Source: Paenibacillus sp. LHD-38
Lineage (GTDB): Bacteria; Bacillota; Bacilli; Paenibacillales; Paenibacillaceae
Length of the DNA: 64,000 nucleotides
Reading direction: 5' to 3'
Assembly (NCBI RefSeq): GCF_031157315.1
Contig: NZ_JAVIFU010000002.1
Coordinates: 1 to 64,000 of the forward strand
Below the pieces are notes generated by a model that saw only the letters and a list, made by a program, of their open reading frames with translations, ran no database searches and was not told the origin of the DNA. The position numbers and the translations under genes were made by a program. The number at the start of each line of letters is the position of its first letter. Position 1 is the stretch's first letter. Shown piece after piece: positions 25,299 through 34,356 of this stretch.

Positions 25299-26084
25299 TT
25301 ACATACAAAAAATATGTTTGCCAATCGTTTTAATCTGCGTTCTCGTCCATATCCATTTCGAGGTAGCTGTCTCTGGATTAAAGTAGTAGAGGCAGCCGCC
25401 GGATGGATCCCAACCATTGATTGCATCTTCTACGGCTTCTCTCGCTTTGGCATTTGGAGTGAGCCAAATTTGGCCGTCAGCAACTGCCGTGAAAGCACCT
25501 GGTTGAAAAATAACGCCGTAAATTGTATTCGGAAAGCTTTGCGATTTCAAACGGTTAATAATAACAGCCGCAACCGCTACTTGTCCCTCGTAGGGCTCGC
25601 CTCGTGCTTCTCCATATACGGCATTCGCCATCATTTGGAGATCATTTTCTGTCAAGCCTAGACGGTTAGACTTAGCAATTGTTGTTTTGTTGCCTGTGGA
25701 GCTTGCTGTTTCTTTGCCGCTTGTTCCTGCGTTCGATGATGGCGGCGCTGCTGCAGTGGGCTTCCAAGCTTTTGTAGCTTCCCATAGCTTCAGCTTTGTT
25801 TTCGCACCGACAACTCCGTCCGACTTAAGACCGAACTTCCATTGGAACCATGTAACAGCATTTTTAGTGCTCGTACCGAATTTCCCGTCTATTTCGCCTT
25901 TGAAATATCCGAGGTGCTTGAGTCGACCTTGCAGTTCATTAACATCCTGTCCGGAAGAGCCTACCGTTAGGGTAGCATTGCTGAATGTTTCCGTTGCTTC
26001 TTCACGCTCACCGTGCAGGAATGAAAAAGAACCGAACAACAACAGTACGATAATCGAAGTCACTAAAATCAAACGATTTCTCAT
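25299..26084 (-). CDS. sleB: Spore cortex-lytic enzyme SleB
   Basis: SleB is a germination-specific lytic transglycosylase that breaks down the spore cortex. The 261-residue product has an N-terminal signal or membrane segment (about 4-22), a peptidoglycan-binding domain (about 38-98, VGSSGQDVNELQGRLKHLGY), a Thr/Ser-rich linker, and a C-terminal hydrolase domain (about 145-261) with YGEARGEPYEGQVAVAAV, where the catalytic glutamate lies. The start ATG 26084 has a weak AAAGGCAG site. A sigma-G-like promoter indicates forespore expression. In B. subtilis sleB is elsewhere, with ypeB; no ypeB is visible here. Confidence 0.93.
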   Translation of the reverse strand: MRNRLILVTSIIVLLLFGSFSFLHGEREEATETFSNATLTVGSSGQDVNELQGRLKHLGYFKGEIDGKFGTSTKNAVTWFQWKFGLKSDGVVGAKTKLKLWEATKAWKPTAAAPPSSNAGTSGKETASSTGNKTTIAKSNRLGLTENDLQMMANAVYGEARGEPYEGQVAVAAVIINRLKSQSFPNTIYGVIFQPGAFTAVADGQIWLTPNAKAREAVEDAINGWDPSGGCLYYFNPETATSKWIWTRTQIKTIGKHIFCM

Positions 26085-26141
26085 GATAGGATCTGCCTTT
26101 CTCTTGCAAGTTAGTTCGCTTCAGGTAGCGTTACCTAACTT

Positions 26142-26172
26142 TAGTATGAGAAATTCATTCCGCTTCTATGCA
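26142..26172 (-). promoter_or_regulatory. Sigma-G-like promoter of sleB
   Basis: On the minus strand TGCATA (26167-26172) and CATACTA (26142-26148) are 18 bases apart; both match the sigma-G consensus, as expected for a forespore gene. Confidence 0.8.
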
Positions 26173-26202
26173 CATTATTCGGTTTTCTGTAATCAACTTC
26201 AA

Positions 26203-28887
26203 TTATGAGCTAACTTTGCCAGCCTGGAATTGATCCATCGTTATAAGCACTTCTCTTGGCTTGCTTCCTTCATAAGGCCCCACGATGGAGCGTGCTTCCA
26301 TCTGATCAATTAATCTTGCAGCTCTCGTATAACCGATGCGCATTCTACGCTGGAGCAAGGAAACCGAAGCCTGCTTCGCTTCCAATATAATTTGTACGGC
26401 TTGATCATAAAGCTCGTCCAGGATCTCATTTCCTTCGGCCGATTCTTCCTCAACCTCCGGTACAAGATCTTCTTTGTATTCCGCTTCGGCTTGACCTCGC
26501 GCATAATTGACCAAGGTCTCAACTTCCTGATCAGATAAGAACGCCCCCTGTACCCGGATGGGCTTGGACATACCAACTGGCAAAAACAGCATATCACCCC
26601 GACCAAGTAATTTCTCCGCGCCGACCATATCCAAAATGGTACGCGAATCTACTTGGGATGAAACACCAAAAGCAATTCGGGACGGGATGTTCGCTTTAAT
26701 CACACCTGTGATGACATCAACTGATGGCCGCTGCGTAGCAATGATGAGGTGGATCCCTGCGGCCCGTGCCATTTGCGCCAGCCTTGCGATCGAATCCTCT
26801 ACATCATTCGCGGCTACCATCATTAGATCAGCAAGCTCGTCCACGATAACAACGATATAAGGAAGTACGGCTGCGGGATTATCCGCCATTAACGTATTGT
26901 AGCCTTCTATGTTACGCGTAGCGGATTTGGAAAACAGCTCATAGCGGCTCTCCATTTCAACAACGATCTTCTTGAGCGCGAGCGAGGCTCTCTTCGGATT
27001 CGTCACGACGGGAGCTAGTAAATGCGGTATCCCATTATATACATTTAATTCAACCATTTTCGGGTCAATCATTAGAAATTTCACTTCATCTGGCGCAGCC
27101 TTATACAAAATACTCGTAATAATTCCGTTAATACATACCGATTTTCCTGAACCCGTCGCTCCTGCCACAAGCAAATGGGGCATTTTGGCTAAATTGCCCA
27201 CAATCGTTTGCCCTGAGATGTCACGTCCGAATGCAATTGACAGCTTTGATGCGGCATTTTGGAAAGTAGCTGTTTCCATAACCTCGCGCATCGTAACGAC
27301 AGATACTTCCATGTTCGGCACTTCGATTCCAATGGCTGACTTACCTGGTATCGGAGCTTCCATCCGAATGTCTTTAGCGGCTAATGCAAGAGCGATATCA
27401 TCCGTTAAGCCTACAATACGACTAACTTTAACCCCTGTAGCTGGCTGAACCTCATATCGCGTTACTGCCGGACCCCGAACGACATCGAGCACTTTGGCCC
27501 GAACACCGAAGCTTTCCAGCGTAGCTTCCAGCTTTCTGCGTGAGTCGTACATATCCGTCGCATCAGCGCTTTTGCCCATTAAGTTAGGTTTCGTCAGCAG
27601 TGAAAAAGGCGGCAGCAAGTACGGCTTGACTGCATTTGCCTCAACCACGGCTGCAGGACGCTTTGGAACCATTTGCGCTTGGCTTTCATCCACGATAAGC
27701 GCTTCAGAAGCATCGATAGCTTCAGCTGTTTTTATTGCTGATGTTTGATCCTCTGATTCCACTTCGTCATCCAGTTCATCCAATGCCTCATCATCTGGCA
27801 ATGGATTAAGCGGCTCAGGAACAGGAAAGGTATCGTTCCATGGTTCCTGCTGACTTGACAAAGACGCATCATGATCAATAATTAATCCATCGCCTGCTTT
27901 TTCCCATGGCGCAGTGTTACCGTGCAATAACTCTTCTTGAACAGAAGCTGTATGTAAATCGGCGCCTGACTTCTCCCAAGGCGGTTCAATATCATTTTGC
28001 CAAGCGGGTTTATTTCCAGCGGACGACTCCGTCCCATTTGGTTCGAATACCCACTCGTCATGCTCCTCCGCCTGTGTACTCGATTCCTCGTCATTTTTAT
28101 TTTGTCTCCAAGAGAAAAACAATGATTTTCTTTTCTTAGGTGGAGAAACAACATAACCTTCATGGTCATCATCAATGGTATCATCATCATCTAAATCTAA
28201 TGGATCAGGACTTGTACTGTCTGTGGCTGATGCACGCAAAGTGGCTCTCTTTGCCCATTTAGCCGCAAGTAATTTAAACATTCGCGTTGCCCTGCTGCTT
28301 ATGACTCTTCCTAATTCCACATAAGACTTGCCCGTCATCAGCATGATAGAGATCGCGAACATTACAAACATAATAAGCTTCGCGCCATAATAGCCGAATA
28401 ATGAGAAAAACAAAGAGTATTGAATAGCGCCAACGTAGCCTCCGCTAATTTGCTTGTCTCGAATAGGTAAATCATTTTCGACAGGCACGTTTATTAATAT
28501 CATTTGCAAATCACTGCTTAGCTGCCTGAATATCATCGTCCCGGTAAGGTCTGCGGTAGGACTTAACTTTTGGTCAATCTCTGATATTGAGCTCATCAGT
28601 GTAAACGCAAGCACCAAAATAAATATGCCCGTACGCTTATTAGTCCATCCCTTTGGCCAAGTTCGTTTAATCATGACTGCTAGTCCAATCACAATCCCTA
28701 TTATTGCAAGCACGAAATAAAACTTGCCGAGCACAAGTCCAAATAATTTGGATAACGAGCGCCCGACAGCCGCTTCACCCGATAGTGCAATAATGGAGAT
28801 TGTAATTAGCAAAATGCCATACACTTCGTATTTTAGGTTTGAGCCAATTGTTTTTTTTCTTCTCTTTTTCTTTGCCAAATCGGTCAC
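26203..28887 (-). CDS. spoIIIE: DNA translocase SpoIIIE/FtsK
   Basis: SpoIIIE pumps the chromosome through the septum during sporulation and clears trapped DNA in dividing cells. The 894-residue product has about four N-terminal membrane helices (about 22-190), an acidic low-complexity linker (about 215-410), and the motor: Walker A GATGSGKS (about 572-579), Walker [13 protein letters not shown] (about 672-683), and a C-terminal winged-helix gamma domain (about 830-885) that reads DNA orientation. The GTG start at 28887 overlaps AGAGGTG; a TTG three codons on has better spacing. Synteny with tepA-ylzJ upstream matches B. subtilis. Confidence 0.96.
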   Translation of the reverse strand: MTDLAKKKRRKKTIGSNLKYEVYGILLITISIIALSGEAAVGRSLSKLFGLVLGKFYFVLAIIGIVIGLAVMIKRTWPKGWTNKRTGIFILVLAFTLMSSISEIDQKLSPTADLTGTMIFRQLSSDLQMILINVPVENDLPIRDKQISGGYVGAIQYSLFFSLFGYYGAKLIMFVMFAISIMLMTGKSYVELGRVISSRATRMFKLLAAKWAKRATLRASATDSTSPDPLDLDDDDTIDDDHEGYVVSPPKKRKSLFFSWRQNKNDEESSTQAEEHDEWVFEPNGTESSAGNKPAWQNDIEPPWEKSGADLHTASVQEELLHGNTAPWEKAGDGLIIDHDASLSSQQEPWNDTFPVPEPLNPLPDDEALDELDDEVESEDQTSAIKTAEAIDASEALIVDESQAQMVPKRPAAVVEANAVKPYLLPPFSLLTKPNLMGKSADATDMYDSRRKLEATLESFGVRAKVLDVVRGPAVTRYEVQPATGVKVSRIVGLTDDIALALAAKDIRMEAPIPGKSAIGIEVPNMEVSVVTMREVMETATFQNAASKLSIAFGRDISGQTIVGNLAKMPHLLVAGATGSGKSVCINGIITSILYKAAPDEVKFLMIDPKMVELNVYNGIPHLLAPVVTNPKRASLALKKIVVEMESRYELFSKSATRNIEGYNTLMADNPAAVLPYIVVIVDELADLMMVAANDVEDSIARLAQMARAAGIHLIIATQRPSVDVITGVIKANIPSRIAFGVSSQVDSRTILDMVGAEKLLGRGDMLFLPVGMSKPIRVQGAFLSDQEVETLVNYARGQAEAEYKEDLVPEVEEESAEGNEILDELYDQAVQIILEAKQASVSLLQRRMRIGYTRAARLIDQMEARSIVGPYEGSKPREVLITMDQFQAGKVSS

Positions 28888-28965
28888 CTCTGGTAAAAGA
28901 TTATACCATAGGTGGGCAAATGTTCCTATGAGACATTCGTACGAACATCCGTTTGGCGTTACTGA

Positions 28966-29178
28966 TTACTGATAGTGAACGATGGTTCCTGGCGATAAAT
29001 TAGGATTCAGATAATCGTGCAAGTTGCATTCTATCAAACGTACAATTTTCCCCATTCCCGGCGCTACCGGCATTACCTGCATTTTCACTCCGTTAGACCA
29101 AACCTCTTGCAGGCTCTCCATTTCATCATTAAAGCCCTCCAGCACCAGCTCCAGTGGCATATTCGTATACAGCGTCAT
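28966..29178 (-). CDS. ylzJ: YlzJ-family small protein
   Basis: This 70-residue protein of unknown function is found next to tepA and spoIIIE in many Bacilli. It is beta-rich, with no membrane segment; the C terminus reads [13 protein letters not shown]. It overlaps the tepA end by 4 bases (ATGA), so it is translationally coupled. Assignment is based on length, sequence feel and position. Confidence 0.85.
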   Translation of the reverse strand: MTLYTNMPLELVLEGFNDEMESLQEVWSNGVKMQVMPVAPGMGKIVRLIECNLHDYLNPNLSPGTIVHYQ

Positions 29179-29927
29179 TGAAGAGTCACCTCGATTTTGG
29201 CGCTTTTAGAAGCTTCAATACGTCGGTTTAATTCCTTTAGCGCCTCGCCTAATCCGCCAACCGCATCGATAAGGCCGTGCTTGACCGCATCCGCGCCAAT
29301 GACCGTTGTGCCAATGTCGCGTGTCAGCTCACCAGTCTTGAACATGAGTTCTTTAAATATATGCTCTGTGACATTGGAATGCGAAGTCACGAAACGCACG
29401 ACACGCTCCTGCATTTTATCTAAATACTCAAAGGTTTGGGGAACTCCGATAACTAATCCGTTTAACCGAATCGGATGGATGGTCATCGTCGCTGTTTCTG
29501 CAATAAATGACATGTCGCCTGCTACTGCAATGGGAACGCCGATTGAATGTCCGCCGCCAAGTACAAGGGTAACGGTCGGCTTAGTTAAGGATGAAATCAT
29601 TTCAGCAATGGCCAACCCTGCTTCCACATCGCCGCCTACCGTGTTAAGTACGATGAATATTCCTTCGATTTTATGATTTTGTTCTGCTGCAACTAATTGT
29701 GGAATAAGATGCTCATACTTGGTCGTTTTATTTTGCGGCGGCAAAACAAGATGACCCTCCACCTGTCCAATAATAGTCATGCAAAATATATTTGATTCTG
29801 TCATTGCCGGCGTAGCTGTCTGCCCCAGTTGCTGTATCGTCTCGACGACAGCATTCGCCTTTTTTTTCTCATCCGTGTTTGGATCGGGTTGCTCCGATGT
29901 TAAGTCCATCTGTGACTGCCAATTCAT
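29175..29927 (-). CDS. tepA: ClpP-like serine protease TepA
   Basis: TepA is a ClpP-fold protease, described in B. subtilis as a translocation-enhancing protein that degrades signal-peptide-related peptides or spore proteins. The 250-residue product has the Ser motif [11 protein letters not shown] (about 145-155), a His in TIHPIR (about 170-175), and [13 protein letters not shown] (about 122-134). I chose ATG 29927, with GAGGGGG upstream, over a 28-codon extension without a ribosome site. It sits between rnj and ylzJ as in B. subtilis. Confidence 0.92.
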   Translation of the reverse strand: MNWQSQMDLTSEQPDPNTDEKKKANAVVETIQQLGQTATPAMTESNIFCMTIIGQVEGHLVLPPQNKTTKYEHLIPQLVAAEQNHKIEGIFIVLNTVGGDVEAGLAIAEMISSLTKPTVTLVLGGGHSIGVPIAVAGDMSFIAETATMTIHPIRLNGLVIGVPQTFEYLDKMQERVVRFVTSHSNVTEHIFKELMFKTGELTRDIGTTVIGADAVKHGLIDAVGGLGEALKELNRRIEASKSAKIEVTLQ

Positions 29928-30017
29928 GTACAATCCCCCTCTTATGATATCGCTCGTCATAGTATGGGGTCTGGCGTCAAATTTATTCCGGATAAAGTCA
30001 TGAAACGACATGTATGC

Positions 30018-30076
30018 AAAAAAAAGAGAATCGCTTGCGTCCGCCGCGGCAATTGCGGAATGGACAAGCGATCCTC
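30018..30076 (-). terminator. Terminator after rnj
   Basis: On the minus strand a long stem pairs GATCGCTTG with CAAGCGATT, with an inner GC-rich part, and ends in TTTTTTTT. Confidence 0.92.
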
Positions 30077-30096
30077 TTCAGAAATGATATATCGAT

Positions 30097-31776
30097 TTAC
30101 ACTTCCATAATAATTGGCAAAATCATCGGACGGCGGCGAGTCTGCTCGTACAAAAAGCGGCCAAGCGCATCTTTCACGTTCGTTTTGAGTGATGCCCATT
30201 CATTTACTTTATCATTCATTAAGCGAGTTAATGTCGATGTAACGATACGGTTAGCTTCATCCAAAAGACCTTCGGATTCACGAACATACACGAAACCGCG
30301 GGATATAATATCCGGACCAGACAGGATTGCGCCGTCTTGTTTGCTTAATGTAACCACAACGACCAAAATACCATCCTGCGATAACAGCTTACGATCACGC
30401 AATACGATGTTACCAACATCTCCAACGCCTAAACCATCAATAAGAACATTTCCTGCTTGTACTTTTGAGCCTTTGCGACCGTTTCCGTTTTGGAATTCAA
30501 CTGTATCTCCGTTATCAATAACGAAAATATTCTCGCGTTCGATCCCAATAGCTTCTCCGAGTTTCGCATGCTGGCGAAGCATACGGTATTCACCGTGAAT
30601 AGGAATGAAGTATTTAGGCTTAATCAGGTTAAGCATAAGCTTCAGTTCTTCTTGGCTTCCGTGACCTGAAACATGGACGCCGGAAACCGATCCATTGCCG
30701 TAAATAACGTTTGCGCCTAATCGGAATAATTCATCGACTGTACGACCAACATAACGTTCGTTACCTGGGATTGGCGTTGCAGCGATGATAACGGTATCAC
30801 CTGGCAGGATGTCCACCTTACGATGCGTTGAACGTGCCATGCGAGTAAGTGCAGACATCGGCTCGCCTTGACTGCCTGTACACAAAATAACGACACGATC
30901 TGCAGCTAATTTGTTAACTTCTTCCGGTTCAATGATCATGCCTTCTGGAATATTTAAGTAGCCAAGGTCAGAAGCGATTCCAACGACATTTACCATACTC
31001 CGTCCGACTACGGCAATCTTACGGCGGGTAGCAATGGCTGCATTAATGATTTGTTGAATCCGGTGCACGTTGGAAGCGAATGTCGCAACAACAACGCGCT
31101 GTGATGATTTGCGGAAAATATCTTCCAAATTGTCGCCAACTTGTGCTTCCGACGGCGTGTAGCCTGGACGCTCTGCGTTCGTACTGTCTGAAAGAAGTGC
31201 CAAAACGCCGCGTTTTCCAATTTCAGCGATGCGCTGCAAATCAGCGAATTGCTCATTTACCGGAGTATGGTCAAATTTAAAGTCACCTGTATGGACAACA
31301 GTACCTTCTGGTGTATCCAAGCTAACGCCTACGGAATCCGGAATACTGTGGTTAGTTCTAAAGAAAGAAGCACGGATCGTGCCTAATTGAATTTCGCTAT
31401 CTGCGTTTATGAGAATACGCTTAGTTTCTCCCAGCAAACCCGCTTCCTTCAATTTCCCCTCAATAAGTCCAAGTGTAAGTTTTGTTGCATATAATGGAAC
31501 ATTTAGGCTTTTTAGTACGTAAGGCAATCCGCCAATGTGATCTTCATGTCCATGCGTGATAATAATACCGCGAACTTTGTCGCGATTTTCTGTTAGGTAC
31601 GAAATATCTGGAATTACAATATCAATTCCGAGCATGTCCTCTTCTGGAAACTTCAAGCCTGAATCGACAACAACGATATCATTGTTATACTGGATGACGT
31701 ACATATTTTTTCCGATCTCGCCTACTCCGCCTAATGCAAAAATGAGCAGTTTATCCTGGTTGTTCTTCTTAGACAA
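30097..31776 (-). CDS. rnj: Ribonuclease J
   Basis: RNase J is a metallo-beta-lactamase-fold 5'-3' exo- and endonuclease in mRNA turnover and rRNA maturation. The 559-residue product has HGHEDHIGG (about 75-83), TNHSIPD (about 143-149), HTGDFKFD (about 164-171), and VSGHGSQEE (about 367-375), so the full metal site is present. The C-terminal domain (about 450-559) would mediate dimerization. The position, between dapA and tepA, is that of B. subtilis rnjB, but the catalytic motif is like RnjA. The start TTG 31776 has AGGAGG 10 bases upstream. It has a long leader with three hairpin repeats. Confidence 0.96.
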   Translation of the reverse strand: MSKKNNQDKLLIFALGGVGEIGKNMYVIQYNNDIVVVDSGLKFPEEDMLGIDIVIPDISYLTENRDKVRGIIITHGHEDHIGGLPYVLKSLNVPLYATKLTLGLIEGKLKEAGLLGETKRILINADSEIQLGTIRASFFRTNHSIPDSVGVSLDTPEGTVVHTGDFKFDHTPVNEQFADLQRIAEIGKRGVLALLSDSTNAERPGYTPSEAQVGDNLEDIFRKSSQRVVVATFASNVHRIQQIINAAIATRRKIAVVGRSMVNVVGIASDLGYLNIPEGMIIEPEEVNKLAADRVVILCTGSQGEPMSALTRMARSTHRKVDILPGDTVIIAATPIPGNERYVGRTVDELFRLGANVIYGNGSVSGVHVSGHGSQEELKLMLNLIKPKYFIPIHGEYRMLRQHAKLGEAIGIERENIFVIDNGDTVEFQNGNGRKGSKVQAGNVLIDGLGVGDVGNIVLRDRKLLSQDGILVVVVTLSKQDGAILSGPDIISRGFVYVRESEGLLDEANRIVTSTLTRLMNDKVNEWASLKTNVKDALGRFLYEQTRRRPMILPIIMEV

Positions 31777-31790
31777 GTGTATCTTTCCTC

Positions 31791-31907
31791 CTTAAAATTT
31801 TGCGAAGCAGCTGTTGCTCCGTAAGCATTCTGTTAAATTTTTCGAAGCATAATGGCTTCTAAAGCATCTAATTATTTTTGCGAAGCTAGAATGGCCTCGT
31901 AAGTATT
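31791..31907 (-). repeat. Three tandem 39-bp imperfect repeats in the rnj leader
   Basis: Copies lie at 31869-31907, 31830-31868 and 31791-31829, read on the minus strand, the last ending on the rnj ribosome site. Each can form a 5-bp hairpin whose 3' side is always GCTTC while the 5' side varies GAGGC, GAAGC, GGAGC, so pairing is kept through G-U changes. Each is followed by an A-rich tail. Copies 1 and 3 agree at about 24 of 39 positions. Confidence 0.75.
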
Positions 31908-31994
31908 GTCTTCATATGGAAACGCAAATTTGATCTTGTACTGATCCATAGGTGTTGTGATGCCGAATTTGAAGATACCTATGCATTTGTTTCG
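31872..31994 (-). pseudogene. Possible small ORF or gene remnant upstream of rnj
   Basis: A 40-codon open frame ends at TAA 31872; from its only ATG (31949) it encodes 25 residues starting MDQYKIKFAFPYEDNTYEA. Codon choice looks like real coding sequence, but no ribosome site precedes the ATG. An overlapping frame (+2 shift) ending at 31979 gives DWVRQIFGNELNVRAAS. The two together may be a frameshifted small gene. The last dozen codons form repeat copy 1. I do not recognise the protein. Confidence 0.3.
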
Positions 31995-32057
31995 TCAGAT
32001 GCCGCTCTGACGTTAAGTTCATTTCCAAATATTTGCCGCACCCAGTCACTTGAAATC

Positions 32058-32087
32058 ATTATACATGAAGAAAAAGCTGGAATACAA
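32058..32087 (-). promoter_or_regulatory. Promoter of rnj
   Basis: On the minus strand TTGTAT (32082-32087) and TATAAT (32058-32063) are 18 bases apart, giving a leader of about 275 bases. The whole 402-base gap between dapA and rnj holds this, the dapA terminator, the remnant frames and the repeats. Confidence 0.72.
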
Positions 32088-32123
32088 GTGAAACACGATA
32101 AAGCTATTAACCAATATGCTTCC

Positions 32124-32156
32124 CAAAAAAATAAAACCGATGCTGGACGCACCGGT
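32124..32156 (-). terminator. Terminator after dapA
   Basis: On the minus strand ACCGGTGC and GCATCGGT form an 8-bp stem with one G-U pair, followed by TTTTATTTTTTT. It closes the dpaA-dapA operon. Confidence 0.9.
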
Positions 32157-32178
32157 TGCAATAAACGATAACGTTTAT

Positions 32179-33054
32179 TTATACCAATAAATTGCGTAGG
32201 AATGCGGCTTCTGCCTCGTTTACAGTAACAAGTGGCAGTCTTACTCCGCCCACAGAAATACCTTTCAAGCCTAAAGCAAATTTTACTGCAACAGGGTTGG
32301 GTACAGGATGAGGGCAATAAAACAAACCCTTGAAAACCGGATGTAAAAGACCGTTTATACGAGCAGCTTCCTGCACATTTCCACTCAGGTATGCATCGAT
32401 TAGATCTTTCATCTGTGCGCCGACAATATGGCTGGCAACACTGATAATGCCATAACCGCCAACTGCTAACGATGGCAATGTCGCGCTATCGTCACCGCTA
32501 TAAAGCTTAAAGCCCGCAGGAGCGCCGCTAATAATTTGTGTTAGTTGATCTAAATTAGCGCAATCTTTAGTAGCTACAATATTGTCAATTTGTGCTAAGC
32601 GAAGCGTCGTCTCGGCGGATAGATTCACACCCGTACGTCCTTCCACGTTATACAAAATGATCGGTAGCGCCGTTGCTTCCGCAATCGCCTTAAAATGCTG
32701 AAAAAGTCCTTCTTGGTTAGGACGGTTATAATAAGGTGCGACAAGCAAAATGCCGTCAACCCCAGCTGCTTCCGCATCTTTTGTCAAATGGATGGAATGG
32801 GCCGTATTGTTGCTTCCCGTACCAGCAATAATTTTGCAACGACCATTCGCATGCTTGACAGCAAATCGGAACAGTTCAAGCTTCTCTTCATCGGACAGCG
32901 TCGGCGATTCGCCAGTAGTGCCTGAAACGACAAGACTATCGCTTTGCTGCTCCTCAATTAAATAATCAATCAATCGGCCTGTCGTTTGCCAATCAATATG
33001 ACCGTCCGCATCGAATGGGGTTACCATTGCGGTAATTAATCTTCCAAATTCCAT
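32179..33054 (-). CDS. dapA: 4-hydroxy-tetrahydrodipicolinate synthase
   Basis: DapA condenses pyruvate with aspartate semialdehyde, the first step specific to diaminopimelate, lysine and dipicolinate. The 291-residue product has GTTGESPTL (about 41-49), the conserved YNVEGRTG stretch (about 133-140), and the Schiff-base Lys in VATKDCANL (about 157-165). The ATG at 33054 has GGGAGGAATT upstream; a longer frame starts 5 codons earlier. It is last in the operon, and supplies precursor for DpaAB. Confidence 0.96.
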   Translation of the reverse strand: MEFGRLITAMVTPFDADGHIDWQTTGRLIDYLIEEQQSDSLVVSGTTGESPTLSDEEKLELFRFAVKHANGRCKIIAGTGSNNTAHSIHLTKDAEAAGVDGILLVAPYYNRPNQEGLFQHFKAIAEATALPIILYNVEGRTGVNLSAETTLRLAQIDNIVATKDCANLDQLTQIISGAPAGFKLYSGDDSATLPSLAVGGYGIISVASHIVGAQMKDLIDAYLSGNVQEAARINGLLHPVFKGLFYCPHPVPNPVAVKFALGLKGISVGGVRLPLVTVNEAEAAFLRNLLV

Positions 33055-33081
33055 CTGAATTCCTCCCAAAAGTGTTGCTCT

Positions 33082-34296
33082 CTATCGATGAAGCTCGAAC
33101 TTCGCGTGGAGAGAACGAAGTGCCTCAGCCATATCCGCTTCACGTACGAGCACCCATATCGTTGTATTAGAATCGGCAGACTGCATGATAGAAATCCCTT
33201 GTTCCGTCAGCGCTTCCACGATACGCGCCATAACACCCGGTTCTCCATTCATACCTCCGCCAATTACGGAAACTTTTGCGCAGCCATTAATCGCTGAAGG
33301 CGAAAAGCCAGCCTCCTGCAATACATCGACAGCGCGTGTCGCATCATGATCAAATACCGTATAAATTGCGCCGCTAGGCGTTACATTAATAAAATCGACA
33401 CTTATATGATGTTTTGCCATCGATTGAAAAACCTGCAGCTGCACATCGTTGCGGCCTTCGATAGCTTTCACTGAAATCTGAGTAATACCGGAAACATGTG
33501 CGATTCCCGTGACATGCCTATCCTTCACCGAAAGCTCTGCTTTCAGCTCCGCAGAATCGGTTACCAGCGTCCCTGTTTCATTTGAAAAAGTAGAACGTAC
33601 CCGCAGCGGTATGCGAGCCTGTTGAGCAATCTCTACAGCACGAGGATGTATAACCTTAGCTCCCTGTCTAGCCATATTACATATTTCCGCATAACTGACG
33701 ACAGGCAGCGGTTTTGCCTCCTCTACGATGCGAGGATCTGCCGTTAGTATACCATTTACGTCTGTATAAATATCAACCATTTCAGCTCGCAGCGCAGCGC
33801 CTAATGCTGTTGCTGAAGTATCGCTGCCTCCGCGGCCAAGCGTAGTGGTGTCTCCGTGTATCGTGCTTCCTTGAAAGCCGGTCACGATAACGACCGTTCC
33901 TGCACGCAAATGAGTGAGTACCTTATCTGGCCGAATTTCTTTTATTCTGGCATGCCCATATTGTTCGTCAGTTATCATGCCCGCCTGTCCGCCGGTTAAG
34001 ACAACGGAAGAAATACCGTTTGCGATGAGTAAGCTGCATAAAGCGGCTGCGGAAATAATTTCTCCGCAGCCTAACAGCATATCCCGCTCACGAGCCGGCA
34101 GACTGTTACCGTTGTCTCGAATAACCTGCAATAATGTATCCGTAGCGTAAGGATCCCCTTTACGCCCCATAGCAGAAACGACAACGACAACAGCAAAGCC
34201 ATTACTGCGTTCTCTGGTAATGTGATGGATAACGTGTTCTCTGGCGTGATCGGTTGATAAAGAGGTGCCCCCGAATTTTTGAATCAGGATGCGCAT
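33082..34296 (-). CDS. dapG: Aspartokinase I (diaminopimelate-type)
   Basis: DapG phosphorylates aspartate, the first step of the lysine/dipicolinate pathway; the B. subtilis isozyme is inhibited by diaminopimelate. The 404-residue product has KFGGTSL (7-13) and an N-terminal kinase domain (about 1-245), with GRGGSDTSA (about 154-162), then two ACT domains (about 265-400). The length equals B. subtilis DapG. GGAGG precedes the ATG at 34296. It lies between asd and dapA. Confidence 0.96.
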   Translation of the reverse strand: MRILIQKFGGTSLSTDHAREHVIHHITRERSNGFAVVVVVSAMGRKGDPYATDTLLQVIRDNGNSLPARERDMLLGCGEIISAAALCSLLIANGISSVVLTGGQAGMITDEQYGHARIKEIRPDKVLTHLRAGTVVIVTGFQGSTIHGDTTTLGRGGSDTSATALGAALRAEMVDIYTDVNGILTADPRIVEEAKPLPVVSYAEICNMARQGAKVIHPRAVEIAQQARIPLRVRSTFSNETGTLVTDSAELKAELSVKDRHVTGIAHVSGITQISVKAIEGRNDVQLQVFQSMAKHHISVDFINVTPSGAIYTVFDHDATRAVDVLQEAGFSPSAINGCAKVSVIGGGMNGEPGVMARIVEALTEQGISIMQSADSNTTIWVLVREADMAEALRSLHAKFELHR

Positions 34297-34356
34297 ATTA
34301 TGATCCTCCGTAATCGATCCCAGGAAGAAGCAAACGGCTACCCTTAACTTAATACA

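Noticed and set aside
26972-27448. 158-codon plus-strand open frame
   Set aside because: It lies fully inside spoIIIE on the opposite strand, lacks a ribosome site and reads as a shadow of conserved motor motifs.
31979-32317. 112-codon minus-strand frame over the dapA-rnj gap
   Set aside because: Its first half is antiframe to dapA and crosses a terminator and promoter; only the last 25 codons might be meaningful, and they are discussed with the rnj leader.
34297-34356. Lysine riboswitch ahead of dapG
   Set aside because: The gap from asd is only 60 bases and lacks the length or motifs of an L-box.
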